Positions 8,077-16,302 of a DNA stretch of 64,000 nucleotides are shown one piece after another. Position 1 is the stretch's first letter. Each line of letters begins with the position of its first letter. The notes beneath the pieces were generated by a model, which was not told where the DNA came from, did no database searches, and was given only the letters and a program-made list of their open reading frames with translations. Both the position numbers and the translations under genes were made by a program. The DNA comes from Arenimonas composti TR7-09 = DSM 18010 (GTDB lineage Bacteria; Pseudomonadota; Gammaproteobacteria; Xanthomonadales; Xanthomonadaceae): NCBI RefSeq assembly GCF_000426365.1, contig NZ_AUFF01000006.1, forward strand, positions 119,159-183,158, read 5' to 3'.

Positions 8077-10565
8077 GCGCCGTCTACGCCGGCATCGACC
8101 TCGGCACCACCAACAGCGCGATCTGCACCTACGACGGCGCCGAGCTGCGGCTGTGGAAGAGCCCTGAGCAGAACGACGTCACGCCGTCGGCGATCTACTA
8201 CGACCGCCGCGCCCGCTACGTCGGCCGCCGCGCCTACGACATGGCCGCGCGCGACCGGGACCGCGCGGCGGTGCTGTTCAAGCGGCTGATGGGCACCAGC
8301 ACGCCGATCCGCATCGCCGGCCTGGAGGCGCCGCTGACGCCCGAGGAATGTTCGGCCGAGATCCTGCGGACGCTGTTCGGTTACCTGCCGGCGGAGGTGC
8401 GCGAGCAGGTGCAGGGCACCGTGATCACGGTGCCGGCGGCGTTCAACCAGATGCAGAAGGACGCCACCCTGCGCGCCGCCGAACTCGCCGGCATCGGCGC
8501 GGTGGCGCTGATGCAGGAGCCGGTGGCGGCGGTGATGAGCGTGATGCGCGCGCGCGCCGGCAACGGCGTGTTCATCGTCTACGACCTCGGCGGCGGCACC
8601 CTCGACGTCGCCATCGCCGAGGGCATCGACGGCCGCGTCAGCCTGCTCGCGCACGGCGGCATCGAGATGTGCGGCGGCCGCGACTGGGACCGCCTGATCA
8701 GCCAGAACCTCGTGCGGCCGTGGCTGGAGCGGACCTTCGCCTTGCCGGAGAACGCCGTCGCCGATCCCGCCTACCGGACGCTGTTCGCCGTGATCGACCA
8801 CGCCGCCGAACGCGCGAAGATCGAGCTGGCGACGCGCGGCGAGGCGGCAGTGAGCCTGTCGGAGGCGGAAGTGCGGCTGCAGGACGCGAACGGCGCCGAC
8901 CTCTACGTCGAGGTGCCACTGACGACCGGCGAACTGGACGCGCTGATCGAGGGCAAGCTGCGCGACTCGATCGCGGCCGTGCGCGAGACGATGGCCGGGG
9001 TCGGGCTGAATCCGCCCGACGTCGACCGCATCGTCTTCGTCGGCGGCCCGACCCAGTACCGCACCGTGCGCGACAAGGTCGCGTTCGAGCTCGGCATCGC
9101 CGGTGCCCTGGACGTCGATCCGATGACCGCCGTCGCCGAGGGCGCGGCGGTGTTCGCCGAATCGGTCGACTGGTCGTCGGCGCGGCGCGGACGCAAGGCG
9201 GCGCGCGGCAGCGTCGACGGCGGTGGCGCGCTGGCGTTGAGCTTCAGCTACATCGCGCGCACGCCGGACCCGCGTTCGAAGCTGCTGGTGAAGGCCGGCG
9301 GCGCGTTGCCGGCCGGCGCGGAATTCCAGGTCGACAGCCTCGAGACCGGCTGGAGTTCCGGCCGGCAGCCGCTGCGCGACGGCGCCACCGTCGAGCTGAG
9401 TCTGGCCAGGCCCGGCGACAACCATTTCAAGATGTTCGTGTTCGACGCCGCCGGCATGCCGGTGGAACTGGCCGCGGACCGCATCACGATCGCCCGCACC
9501 GCGGCGGCGGTGGATTCGATCCCGGCCTCGCATTCGCTCGGGGTCGAGGCGCTCGACCGCCTCGGCGGCCGCCCGCAGCTGACCTGGCTGGTGCGCGCCG
9601 GTGACCCGCTGCCGAAGAAGGGCCAGCTGCGCTTCCACGCCGCCGAGTCGGTGCGGGCCGGCTCGCAGGCCAGCCTGCAGTTCAAGCTGTGGGAGGGCGA
9701 GATCGTCTCCCCGGTCGGCGACAACCGCTTCATCGGCGTGTTGAAGATCACCGGCCAGGATTTCGAGTCCGGGGTCATCGCCCAGGGCGCGGAACTGCTG
9801 TGCGACTACGAGATCGCCGACTCCGGCAACATCGCCATGGAGGTGTCGGTGCCCTCGGTCGGCGGCACCTTCCGCTCCGGGCACAGCTTCTATTCGGCGG
9901 TGGAGGCGCACGTCGACTATTCGGCCGCCGGCCGCCTGGTCGCCGACGAGGCGGAGCGCCAGCAGGAGCGCCTCGACGCGATCGCCGCGAAGGTCGACGA
10001 CCCGCTCCTGCAGCAGGCGCGCGGCAAGCTCGACGAGGCGCTGGCGCTGCCGGCCGACGAGACCGACCCCGAGAAGGCCAAGCAGGCGATGGACCGCGTG
10101 CACGAGGCCAAGCGCCTGCTCGCCGGCGTGCGCAGCCGGCACCTGAAGGCGATCCGGAAGATGGAACTCGACGGCTGCGTCGCCTTCTTCGAGCGGCACG
10201 TGCGGGAGCACGCGCGGCCGAGCGAGCAGAGCCAGTTCGACAACGCGGTGCGCAGCGCCCAGCGCGCGATCGAGCTCAACGACGCCGCCTTCGAGAACTA
10301 CCTGGAGGAGATGCGCGGACGCAACTGGGAAGTGCTGTGGCGGCAGGACTCGTTCGTGCTCGGACGCTTCCGCTGGCTGCAGGACGCGCCGCACCTGTTC
10401 CTCGACCAGGGCGAGTACCGGGCGCTGTGCGCACGCGGCGCCGCCGCCGCCCGCGCCGACGACATGGCGACGCTGCGCGAGGTCGTGAACCTGCTCGAGA
10501 TGCGGCGGATCCGCAGCGGCGACCTCGACGCCGCCGACGCCGGCGCCAACATCGTGGTGGCCTGA
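8073..10565 (+). CDS. Hsp70-like ATPase with divergent C-terminal half
   Basis: 830 residues. The nucleotide-binding domain (about 1-375) carries the DnaK motifs: phosphate-1 GIDLGTTNS at 7-15, FKRLMG at 69-74, VITVPAAFNQMQKDA, a QEPVAAV segment, phosphate-2 YDLGGGTLDVAI, and the adenosine motif FVGGPTQY. A substrate-domain-like beta region follows (about 390-620) that is longer than DnaK's, then a helical region rich in charged residues to the end, with no EEVD-type or disordered DnaK tail. It is not housekeeping DnaK: it is larger, diverged after the ATPase domain, and embedded with an AAA+ ATPase instead of dnaJ. It probably remodels a specific client with its operon partners. Confidence 0.85.
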   Translation: MSAVYAGIDLGTTNSAICTYDGAELRLWKSPEQNDVTPSAIYYDRRARYVGRRAYDMAARDRDRAAVLFKRLMGTSTPIRIAGLEAPLTPEECSAEILRTLFGYLPAEVREQVQGTVITVPAAFNQMQKDATLRAAELAGIGAVALMQEPVAAVMSVMRARAGNGVFIVYDLGGGTLDVAIAEGIDGRVSLLAHGGIEMCGGRDWDRLISQNLVRPWLERTFALPENAVADPAYRTLFAVIDHAAERAKIELATRGEAAVSLSEAEVRLQDANGADLYVEVPLTTGELDALIEGKLRDSIAAVRETMAGVGLNPPDVDRIVFVGGPTQYRTVRDKVAFELGIAGALDVDPMTAVAEGAAVFAESVDWSSARRGRKAARGSVDGGGALALSFSYIARTPDPRSKLLVKAGGALPAGAEFQVDSLETGWSSGRQPLRDGATVELSLARPGDNHFKMFVFDAAGMPVELAADRITIARTAAAVDSIPASHSLGVEALDRLGGRPQLTWLVRAGDPLPKKGQLRFHAAESVRAGSQASLQFKLWEGEIVSPVGDNRFIGVLKITGQDFESGVIAQGAELLCDYEIADSGNIAMEVSVPSVGGTFRSGHSFYSAVEAHVDYSAAGRLVADEAERQQERLDAIAAKVDDPLLQQARGKLDEALALPADETDPEKAKQAMDRVHEAKRLLAGVRSRHLKAIRKMELDGCVAFFERHVREHARPSEQSQFDNAVRSAQRAIELNDAAFENYLEEMRGRNWEVLWRQDSFVLGRFRWLQDAPHLFLDQGEYRALCARGAAAARADDMATLREVVNLLEMRRIRSGDLDAADAGANIVVA

Positions 10566-10566
10566 G

Positions 10567-11997
10567 ATGGTCGCCGACCGCTGGCTGCCGAACGGGTTCC
10601 GGCCGCGTGCCGACGTCGCAGTCGGCCACCGCGTCGCCGCCGGCGAGCAGTGGCAGCTCTACGAGGCCGGCGGCGGCGGCCGCGTGCTGGTGGCGATGGC
10701 CGACCTCGCGCAACGCTGGCTCGCCGACGGCCTGCTCGTCGAAGGCCAGCTGCACCGCTTCGACTTCGGCCGGTTGGCGCTGGTGCTGGTCGAGGGCGGT
10801 CGCGACTACCGGCTCGAGCCGGTCGACGCCGGTGCGGTCCCGCGCAGCGCCGCGGAGGTGCAGGCGCTGGTCGCGGCGATCCTCGCCAGCCGGGCGACCG
10901 GCTGCCGCGCCGCCTTCGACGACGCGGTCTACGTCGAGCGGCTGTCGCGGCTGCTGCCGGACTATTCGCCGAATGCGCACGTCGACGACGCCCTGGTCGC
11001 CGGTTTCTGGACCAGCGGCGGCGTCGCGCTGCGACTCGGGCCGTCGCGGCGGATGACCGCGCTGGTGCCGTGGCTGGGCGCCGACGCGCTGCAGGCGCTG
11101 GCGGCGCAGCTGGCCGCCGGCGCGCTGGTGCCGCAGGAACACGCCGAAGCCGCCGGCGGCGAGGAGGCGGTCGCAACCGGCGAGCCGGCGCGCGAACCCG
11201 GCACGCTGCCGGCGGAGCCGTTCCGGCTGCCGGGGCGGCCGCACCTGGAGGACTTCTTCAACGAACACGTGGTCGACCTCGTGCGCCACGAGGCGCGCTA
11301 CAGGGCGCTCGGCATCACCTTCCCCGGCGCGATCCTGCTGCACGGGCCGCCGGGCTGCGGCAAGACGTTCGCGGTCGAGGCGCTGGTCGACTACCTCGAC
11401 TGGCCGGCGTTCCCGATCGATTCCGGCAGCATCGGCAGCCCGTACATCCACGAGACCGGGCGCAAGATCGCCGAGGTGTTCGCGAAGGCCGCGGAGGTCG
11501 CGCCTTCGGTCGTCGTGATCGACGAGATCGACGCCTTCCTCGCCGCCCGCGACGACGCCGGATCCGGCGGCAACCAGCACCGGGTCGAGGAGGTCGCCGA
11601 GTTCCTGCGCGGCATCCCGAAGGCGGCGGAAAACCGCGTGCTGGTGATCGGCATGACGAACCGCCTCGCCAGCCTCGATCCGGCGGTCGTGCGGCGCGGG
11701 CGATTCGACCACATCCTCGACGTCGGCATGCCCTCGCGCCAGGAGCTCCAGGCGCTGCTGGCGGCGAGGCTGGCGCAGATCCCCTGCGACGGCGTCGACC
11801 AGGAAGCGCTGGCCAGCGCGCTCGCCGGGCGGCCGCTGTCCGACTTCGGCTACATCGTCAAGGACGCCTGCCGCCGCGCTGCCCGCGCCGGCCTGGAGCG
11901 GGTGACGATGGCGCAGTTCGAGGCCGCCCTCGCCGCCGCCCCGGCCCGCGGCGGCGGCGGCGGCGAGAAGAAGCCGCGGCGGATCGGCTTCGTCTGA
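10567..11997 (+). CDS. AAA+ ATPase with unique N-terminal domain
   Basis: 476 residues starting one base after the Hsp70-like stop. Residues 1-200 are a domain I do not recognise. From about 225 there is a classical single AAA module of the CDC48/FtsH type: Walker A GPPGCGKT (260-267), Walker B VVVIDEIDAF (315-324), sensor-1 GMTNR, and arginine fingers in VRRGRFDH (375-382). No protease, transmembrane or second AAA module is present, so it would act as a segregase or remodeller. The C-terminus is glycine and lysine rich. Coupling to the Hsp70-like gene and to the next gene (TGATG overlap) suggests a common complex. Confidence 0.85.
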   Translation: MVADRWLPNGFRPRADVAVGHRVAAGEQWQLYEAGGGGRVLVAMADLAQRWLADGLLVEGQLHRFDFGRLALVLVEGGRDYRLEPVDAGAVPRSAAEVQALVAAILASRATGCRAAFDDAVYVERLSRLLPDYSPNAHVDDALVAGFWTSGGVALRLGPSRRMTALVPWLGADALQALAAQLAAGALVPQEHAEAAGGEEAVATGEPAREPGTLPAEPFRLPGRPHLEDFFNEHVVDLVRHEARYRALGITFPGAILLHGPPGCGKTFAVEALVDYLDWPAFPIDSGSIGSPYIHETGRKIAEVFAKAAEVAPSVVVIDEIDAFLAARDDAGSGGNQHRVEEVAEFLRGIPKAAENRVLVIGMTNRLASLDPAVVRRGRFDHILDVGMPSRQELQALLAARLAQIPCDGVDQEALASALAGRPLSDFGYIVKDACRRAARAGLERVTMAQFEAALAAAPARGGGGGEKKPRRIGFV

Positions 11998-13631
11998 TGG
12001 ACGCCTTCGCCAACCCCTTCCATGTCCTCGGCGCCAGCCCGCGCGACCGCAAGTCGCGCCTGCTCGAACTGGCGGAGGAGCTGTCGCTGCACGGCGACGC
12101 CGAGGTGGCCGCGAACGCGCGCAACGTGCTGATCAATCCGCGCAACCGGCTCGCCGCCGAAGTCGCCTGGTTCCCCGGCGTCGCCCCGGCGCGGGTCGGC
12201 GCCGCGCTGCAGGCGGTCCGCGATACCGGTCGCCATGGCGGCGTCGCCGGATTGCCGCCGCTCGCCGCGGCGAACCTCGAACTCGCCCAGCTCGCCGGCC
12301 GCGACCGCCTCGACGCCGGCTGGCTGCGCGACGCCATCCTGCGTGTCGCCGAACAGGTCGAGCGCATCGATCCGGCCGCGGTGCTGACGGCGATCAACGA
12401 GGACCGTCAGGTCGCCGGCTTTCCCGCGGTCGCCGATGCCGCCGCGGTCGAGGCCGAACTCGCCGAACGCGTGCGCCACTTCCAGCGAGTGCTCACCGGC
12501 CTGCTCGACCGGCTGACGAGCGCCGAAATGGTGGCGACCTACGAACAGCTGATCGAAATGGGCAGCGACGGCGGCCGCCGCGCGGCGCCGCGCCTGGTCG
12601 GCGAACTGCTCGCCGGCTACGAGCTGCATGCCGGCGAGCATCTCGCAGCCGAGGCCACGCGCATCCTCGCCATGGTCGAGGAGACGAAGGCCGCCGCCGA
12701 CGCGAAGTTCCCGGTCGACAGCGCGGTGCGCGGCATCGCCGCGGCGATCGTCGACTGGGACCGCATCGCGCAGCCGATCCAGCGTTGCCGCCAGGTCGCC
12801 GGTCTCGACCACGAGGAGAGCCGGCGGGTCGCCTTCGCCGCGCGCGGATTGGCGGTCCATCTGTTCAACCAGCACGACTATCTCGAGGACGCGAAGCTGC
12901 TCAGCGCCACGCTGGAGAAGCATTTCGCGGAAGTCGCCGCGGTCAGCGAGGTCGTCGCCGACGACGTGCGGGCGCTGCACGACATCGAACAGCGGCGGAT
13001 CGCCCAGGCCGAGGAGGCCGAGCGCGAGAAGGCGAAGTTCGCCGCCGAGGTCACCTGGGAAACGAGCTTCGGGCTGATCTTCAAGGACCACTTCCGCATC
13101 TCCCCGGAGGGCATCGAATACAAGGGCCGCATGACCCCGCTCGCCGAGATCGAGGGCGTCACCTGGGGCGCCGTGCGGCTGATCACCAACGGCGTGCACA
13201 CCGGCACCAATCACTACTTCCGCTGGGGATCGAAGGCCGGCATCACCGACCTGACGCTGGCGAACGAGGCCCAGCACCGCGAGCTGGTGCCGCGCGCCTG
13301 GCGGGCGATCTGCGTGCCGATCCTGCTGCGCATGCTCGCCGTCTGGCAGGCGGGCCGGTCCGTGTGGATCGGCGGCCACGAGATCCGCGACGACGGCATC
13401 GTGCTCGTGCACAAGCGCATGTTCCGCGCCGACGAACGCCGCTTCTTCGCCTGGAACGACATGAAGAAGGGCACCCACAACGGCGTGCTGGGCTTCAGCG
13501 GCGCCACCGCGCCCGACTTCAGGGCGGACTTCACCTTCCGCGAGACGCTCAACGCGCACGTGCTCGACTTCGCGGTGGACCGCATCTGGGAAGGCAAGGC
13601 GAACCGCCTGGGCCGCATCTTCGGGGACTGA
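11997..13631 (+). CDS. J-domain-like protein with PH-like C-terminal region
   Basis: 544 residues. The first 60 residues read like a degenerate J domain: NPFHVLGASPRD, helix LLELAEELSL, then HGD where a J domain has HPD, then AEVAANARNVLINPRNRLAAEV, like the J-domain ending 'AYEVLSDPEKRAAYD'. A long helical middle (60-350) follows. From about 355 there appear to be two tandem beta-rich segments (FGLIFKDHFRISPEGIEYKG and VWIGGHEIRDDGIVLVHKRM) of PH/GRAM-like character. The start codon overlaps the AAA+ stop (TGATG). Inferred role: the co-chaperone that stimulates or targets the Hsp70-like ATPase. The G in HGD would normally impair that, which is unusual. Confidence 0.6.
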   Translation: MDAFANPFHVLGASPRDRKSRLLELAEELSLHGDAEVAANARNVLINPRNRLAAEVAWFPGVAPARVGAALQAVRDTGRHGGVAGLPPLAAANLELAQLAGRDRLDAGWLRDAILRVAEQVERIDPAAVLTAINEDRQVAGFPAVADAAAVEAELAERVRHFQRVLTGLLDRLTSAEMVATYEQLIEMGSDGGRRAAPRLVGELLAGYELHAGEHLAAEATRILAMVEETKAAADAKFPVDSAVRGIAAAIVDWDRIAQPIQRCRQVAGLDHEESRRVAFAARGLAVHLFNQHDYLEDAKLLSATLEKHFAEVAAVSEVVADDVRALHDIEQRRIAQAEEAEREKAKFAAEVTWETSFGLIFKDHFRISPEGIEYKGRMTPLAEIEGVTWGAVRLITNGVHTGTNHYFRWGSKAGITDLTLANEAQHRELVPRAWRAICVPILLRMLAVWQAGRSVWIGGHEIRDDGIVLVHKRMFRADERRFFAWNDMKKGTHNGVLGFSGATAPDFRADFTFRETLNAHVLDFAVDRIWEGKANRLGRIFGD

Positions 13632-13649
13632 CGAACGGGAGGCCGACGC

Positions 13650-14435
13650 ATGGCCGGCGACGACGAGGACAGGGGCTTCAAGGGACTCGGCAAGCTGAAG
13701 AGCGGCGAGGCGCCACCGCCCACGCCGTCATCGCCCGGCCCGCCGCCGCTGCGGCCCCGTCACGTGACGCCGCCGCCGGCACCCGGCGGACCGCCGGGCG
13801 GGCGTCCGCCGCCGCCGAAAACCGGCATGTCCGGCTGCCTGAAGGCGGCGCTGATCCTGCTCGGCCTGTTGATCGCGCTGGTGCTCGGCCTGGTCGTGCT
13901 CGGCTGGCTGTTCGCACCGTCGGCCGAGGAGCGCGCCGCCTACGCCGAGGAACGCGCGCGTCGCGCCGCCGAGAGCCTGGCCGCCGAACGCGCGGAAAGC
14001 GAGCGCGTCGATGCCTGCCGCGCCAGCGTCGGTGCGCGCCCCGGCAGCGGCGACGAACTCAGCCGCCGCGTCGGCTTCGGCCAGCACACGGTGCGCGTCA
14101 CTGCCGGTAGCGAGGACGCCGTCGTGAAGCTGCGCCAGGACGGCCGCACGGCGATCGCCTTCTACGTGCGTGCCGGCGAGACCGGCACGATCGAGGACCT
14201 GCCCGATGGCACCTACCGCGTGATGTTCGCCACCGGCAGCGAGTTCAGTACCGGCTGCGGCGAGTTCCTCCGCGGCATGCAGGTCTCGGCCGACCCCGAG
14301 CCGGCGACCTTCCTGCCGACCGTCGAGGCAGGCCAGACCTACTACCAGGAACTCGAGTACCGGCTGACACGGCAGGCGGGCGGGAACTTCATGCCGGACA
14401 GCGCCGAGGCGGCGGACTTCCGCGACCTCGAGTGA
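13650..14435 (+). CDS. Proline-rich single-pass membrane protein, last gene of the Hsp70-like operon
   Basis: 261 residues. The cytoplasmic N-terminus (1-58) is disordered, dominated by proline runs (PPPTPSSPGPPPLRP and similar). One transmembrane helix lies at about 64-88. A charged helix (AEERAAYAEERARRAAESL) probably forms a short coiled coil, and a beta-rich extracytoplasmic domain follows with three cysteines. It begins 18 bp after the J-like gene with GGGAGG upstream. Its topology suggests it anchors the cytosolic chaperone/AAA+ proteins to the inner membrane or passes a periplasmic signal to them. No family is recognised. Confidence 0.7.
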   Translation: MAGDDEDRGFKGLGKLKSGEAPPPTPSSPGPPPLRPRHVTPPPAPGGPPGGRPPPPKTGMSGCLKAALILLGLLIALVLGLVVLGWLFAPSAEERAAYAEERARRAAESLAAERAESERVDACRASVGARPGSGDELSRRVGFGQHTVRVTAGSEDAVVKLRQDGRTAIAFYVRAGETGTIEDLPDGTYRVMFATGSEFSTGCGEFLRGMQVSADPEPATFLPTVEAGQTYYQELEYRLTRQAGGNFMPDSAEAADFRDLE

Positions 14436-14462
14436 AGCGGGGCGCGTCGGCATTGCCTGCCG

Positions 14463-14981
14463 TCATTCGTTTCCACCCCCGACCCGCTTCACCAGTACGC
14501 GCTCGTTCTCGCTCAGGGCCGCCGCATCGCCGGTGACGCCGGCGACCGCGAAGTGCAGGGCGCTGCCGAGCAGCCCGCCCGGCGAATCCCAGTACTCGGC
14601 GGTCTCGACCTCGACATGGATCAGGCAGAGGTTCGGGTCGTCCTTGCCCGCGGGGAAATAGGGTTTCATCAACGGCGACCACAGTTCCTCGATCTTCGCG
14701 CGATCGGTGATGATCGACGCGCGGCCCGACAGCGACACATAGGAATTCTTCGCCTCGCTGGCGAAGGTGACATTGACCGCCGGGTCGGCCTGCACCTCGC
14801 GGACCTTCTCGCTGTCGCGGCCGCTGGCGAACCACAGATCGCCGTCGAACTCGACCTCGGCGGTGCCCAGCGGCCGGCTCAGCAGGCGCTTGCCGTCGAG
14901 GCTGCGCGTCACCAGCATCGCCACGTGGTGGTCCTTGATCTTCTCGCGCAGCGTACGCAGGCACTCGTCTCTGTTCGTCAT
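14463..14981 (-). CDS. Pyridoxamine 5'-phosphate oxidase-like flavoprotein (general stress protein 26 type)
   Basis: 172 residues. A split-barrel FMN-binding fold is suggested by MLVTRSLDGKRLLSRPLGTA, GDLWFASGRDSEKVREVQ, VNVTFASEAKNSYVSLSGRA and IEELWSPLMKPYFPAGKDD, the pattern of the GSP26/YdaG group. These bind FMN or F420-like flavins; substrates are mostly unknown. The ATG at 14981 has GGAG seven bases upstream on the reverse strand. It is convergent with the Hsp70-like operon. Confidence 0.85.
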   Translation of the reverse strand: MTNRDECLRTLREKIKDHHVAMLVTRSLDGKRLLSRPLGTAEVEFDGDLWFASGRDSEKVREVQADPAVNVTFASEAKNSYVSLSGRASIITDRAKIEELWSPLMKPYFPAGKDDPNLCLIHVEVETAEYWDSPGGLLGSALHFAVAGVTGDAAALSENERVLVKRVGGGNE

Positions 14982-15062
14982 CACACTCACTCCGGACGGG
15001 CCCTCCACTCCACCCCAACGCCTTCGTAGATGGCGTGAAGCCAAGCATTTCATGTCGAAGAA

Positions 15063-15224
15063 CCACGGACGAGCGCGGACGAGCACGGACAAGGCGGAAG
15101 ACCGATAAGCGTCTGTCGGCGACCGGCGAAGATTCGTCGGATCGTCAGGGATCGGCATCAATCCCTTGGTCGGCATCGAACGCACTGTCCGTGCTCGTCC
15201 GTGCTCGTCGGTGCTCGTCCGTGG
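15063..15224. repeat. Inverted-repeat element built on GTCCGTGCTCGTCCGTG
   Basis: The left end CCACGGACGAGCGCGGACGA and the right end TCGTCGGTGCTCGTCCGTGG are inverted copies of a degenerate 9-bp tandem (ACGGACGAGC). They enclose about 95 bp. With flanks this fills most of the 310-bp gap 14982-15291 between divergent genes; no convincing small gene is seen there. Confidence 0.75.
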
Positions 15225-15291
15225 CAAGAACCTCGAATCCCCCAATGGCGGGGGACACCCCGATTTCACGCGGCGTCCGCAAGCTGGGCGG

Positions 15292-16302
15292 ATGAACAGC
15301 GGTGATCTGGTGGTGGCGCGGCCGGAGGGCTTGTACTGCGCCGGCGGCGATTTCTTCATCGATCCGTGGCGGCCGGTGCCGCGGGCGGTGATCACGCACG
15401 GGCATGGCGACCATGCGCGCGGTGGCATGGGCGAGTACCACACGACGCGTTCCGGCCTGCCGATCCTGCGCTGGCGGCTCGGTGGGCAGCGCTATTGCGA
15501 CTACCGCTACGGCGAGCAGTTCGTGCTCGGCGCCGCGCGGGTGTCGCTGCATCCGGCCGGGCATGTGCTGGGCTCGGCGCAGGTGCGCATCGAAGTCGAC
15601 GGCGAGGTCTGGGTGGTGTCCGGCGACTACAAGCGCCAGTCCGATCCGACGTGCGCGCCGTTCGATCCGCTGCGCTGCGACGTCTTCATCACCGAGGCGA
15701 CGTTCGGGCTGCCGGTCTACCGCTGGCCCGACACCGCCGAGGTCGCGCGCGACATCGTCGCCTGGCGCGATGAATGCGCGACGCGCGGCGAGACCGCGAT
15801 CCTCTACGCCTACGCGCTCGGCAAGGCGCAGCGGCTGCTCGCGGAACTGGCCCCCTACGTCGACCGCCCGGTGTACCTGCACGGCGCGGTCGCCAACGGC
15901 GTGCAGGTGTATCGCGACTGCGGCATCGCGCTGCCGGAGACGGTCGCGGTGATGGAGACCGCGGCGGCGCGCGGCAAGGACCGCGACGCCCTCGCCGGCG
16001 AGCTGGTGATCGCGCCGCCGTCGGCGGCCAGCAGCGCGTGGCTGCGCCGCTTCCGTCGCGCGCAGCAGGGCTTCGCGTCGGGCTGGATGCGCATCCGCGG
16101 CAACCGGCGGCGACGCAACTACGACCGCGGCTTCGTCGTCAGCGACCACGCCGACTGGCCGGCGCTGCTGGAGACCATCGCCCAGAGCGGCGCGCGCCGG
16201 GTGATCGCCACCCACGGCGATACCGCGGCGCTGGTGCGCGTGCTCGGCGAGCGCGGCATCCGCGCCGACACCTTCCGTACCGACTACGGCGACGAAAACT
16301 GA
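15292..16302 (+). CDS. Ligase-associated DNA exonuclease (metallo-beta-lactamase fold)
   Basis: 336 residues; cytosolic nuclease of the beta-CASP/MBL group found with LigC-type ligases. The metal motif HGHGDH lies at 36-41, with later ligands in LHPAGHVLGSAQ, SGDYKRQ, and VVSDHADW/THGD near the C-terminus. The ATG at 15292 gives MNSGDLVVARPEGLYCAGGD, the usual start of the family. Its stop overlaps the ligase start (TGATG). Together with the next three genes it forms the ligase-associated DNA damage response cluster. Confidence 0.92.
   Translation: MNSGDLVVARPEGLYCAGGDFFIDPWRPVPRAVITHGHGDHARGGMGEYHTTRSGLPILRWRLGGQRYCDYRYGEQFVLGAARVSLHPAGHVLGSAQVRIEVDGEVWVVSGDYKRQSDPTCAPFDPLRCDVFITEATFGLPVYRWPDTAEVARDIVAWRDECATRGETAILYAYALGKAQRLLAELAPYVDRPVYLHGAVANGVQVYRDCGIALPETVAVMETAAARGKDRDALAGELVIAPPSAASSAWLRRFRRAQQGFASGWMRIRGNRRRRNYDRGFVVSDHADWPALLETIAQSGARRVIATHGDTAALVRVLGERGIRADTFRTDYGDEN

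Noticed and set aside
8073..10565. Housekeeping DnaK or HscA
   Set aside because: Length, diverged second half and lack of dnaJ/grpE/hsc neighbours with normal sequences argue against it.
10567..11997. AAA+ protein as FtsH protease or proteasome ATPase
   Set aside because: No zinc protease HExxH, no membrane segments, no OB domain or HbYX tail; only one AAA module with an unknown N-domain.
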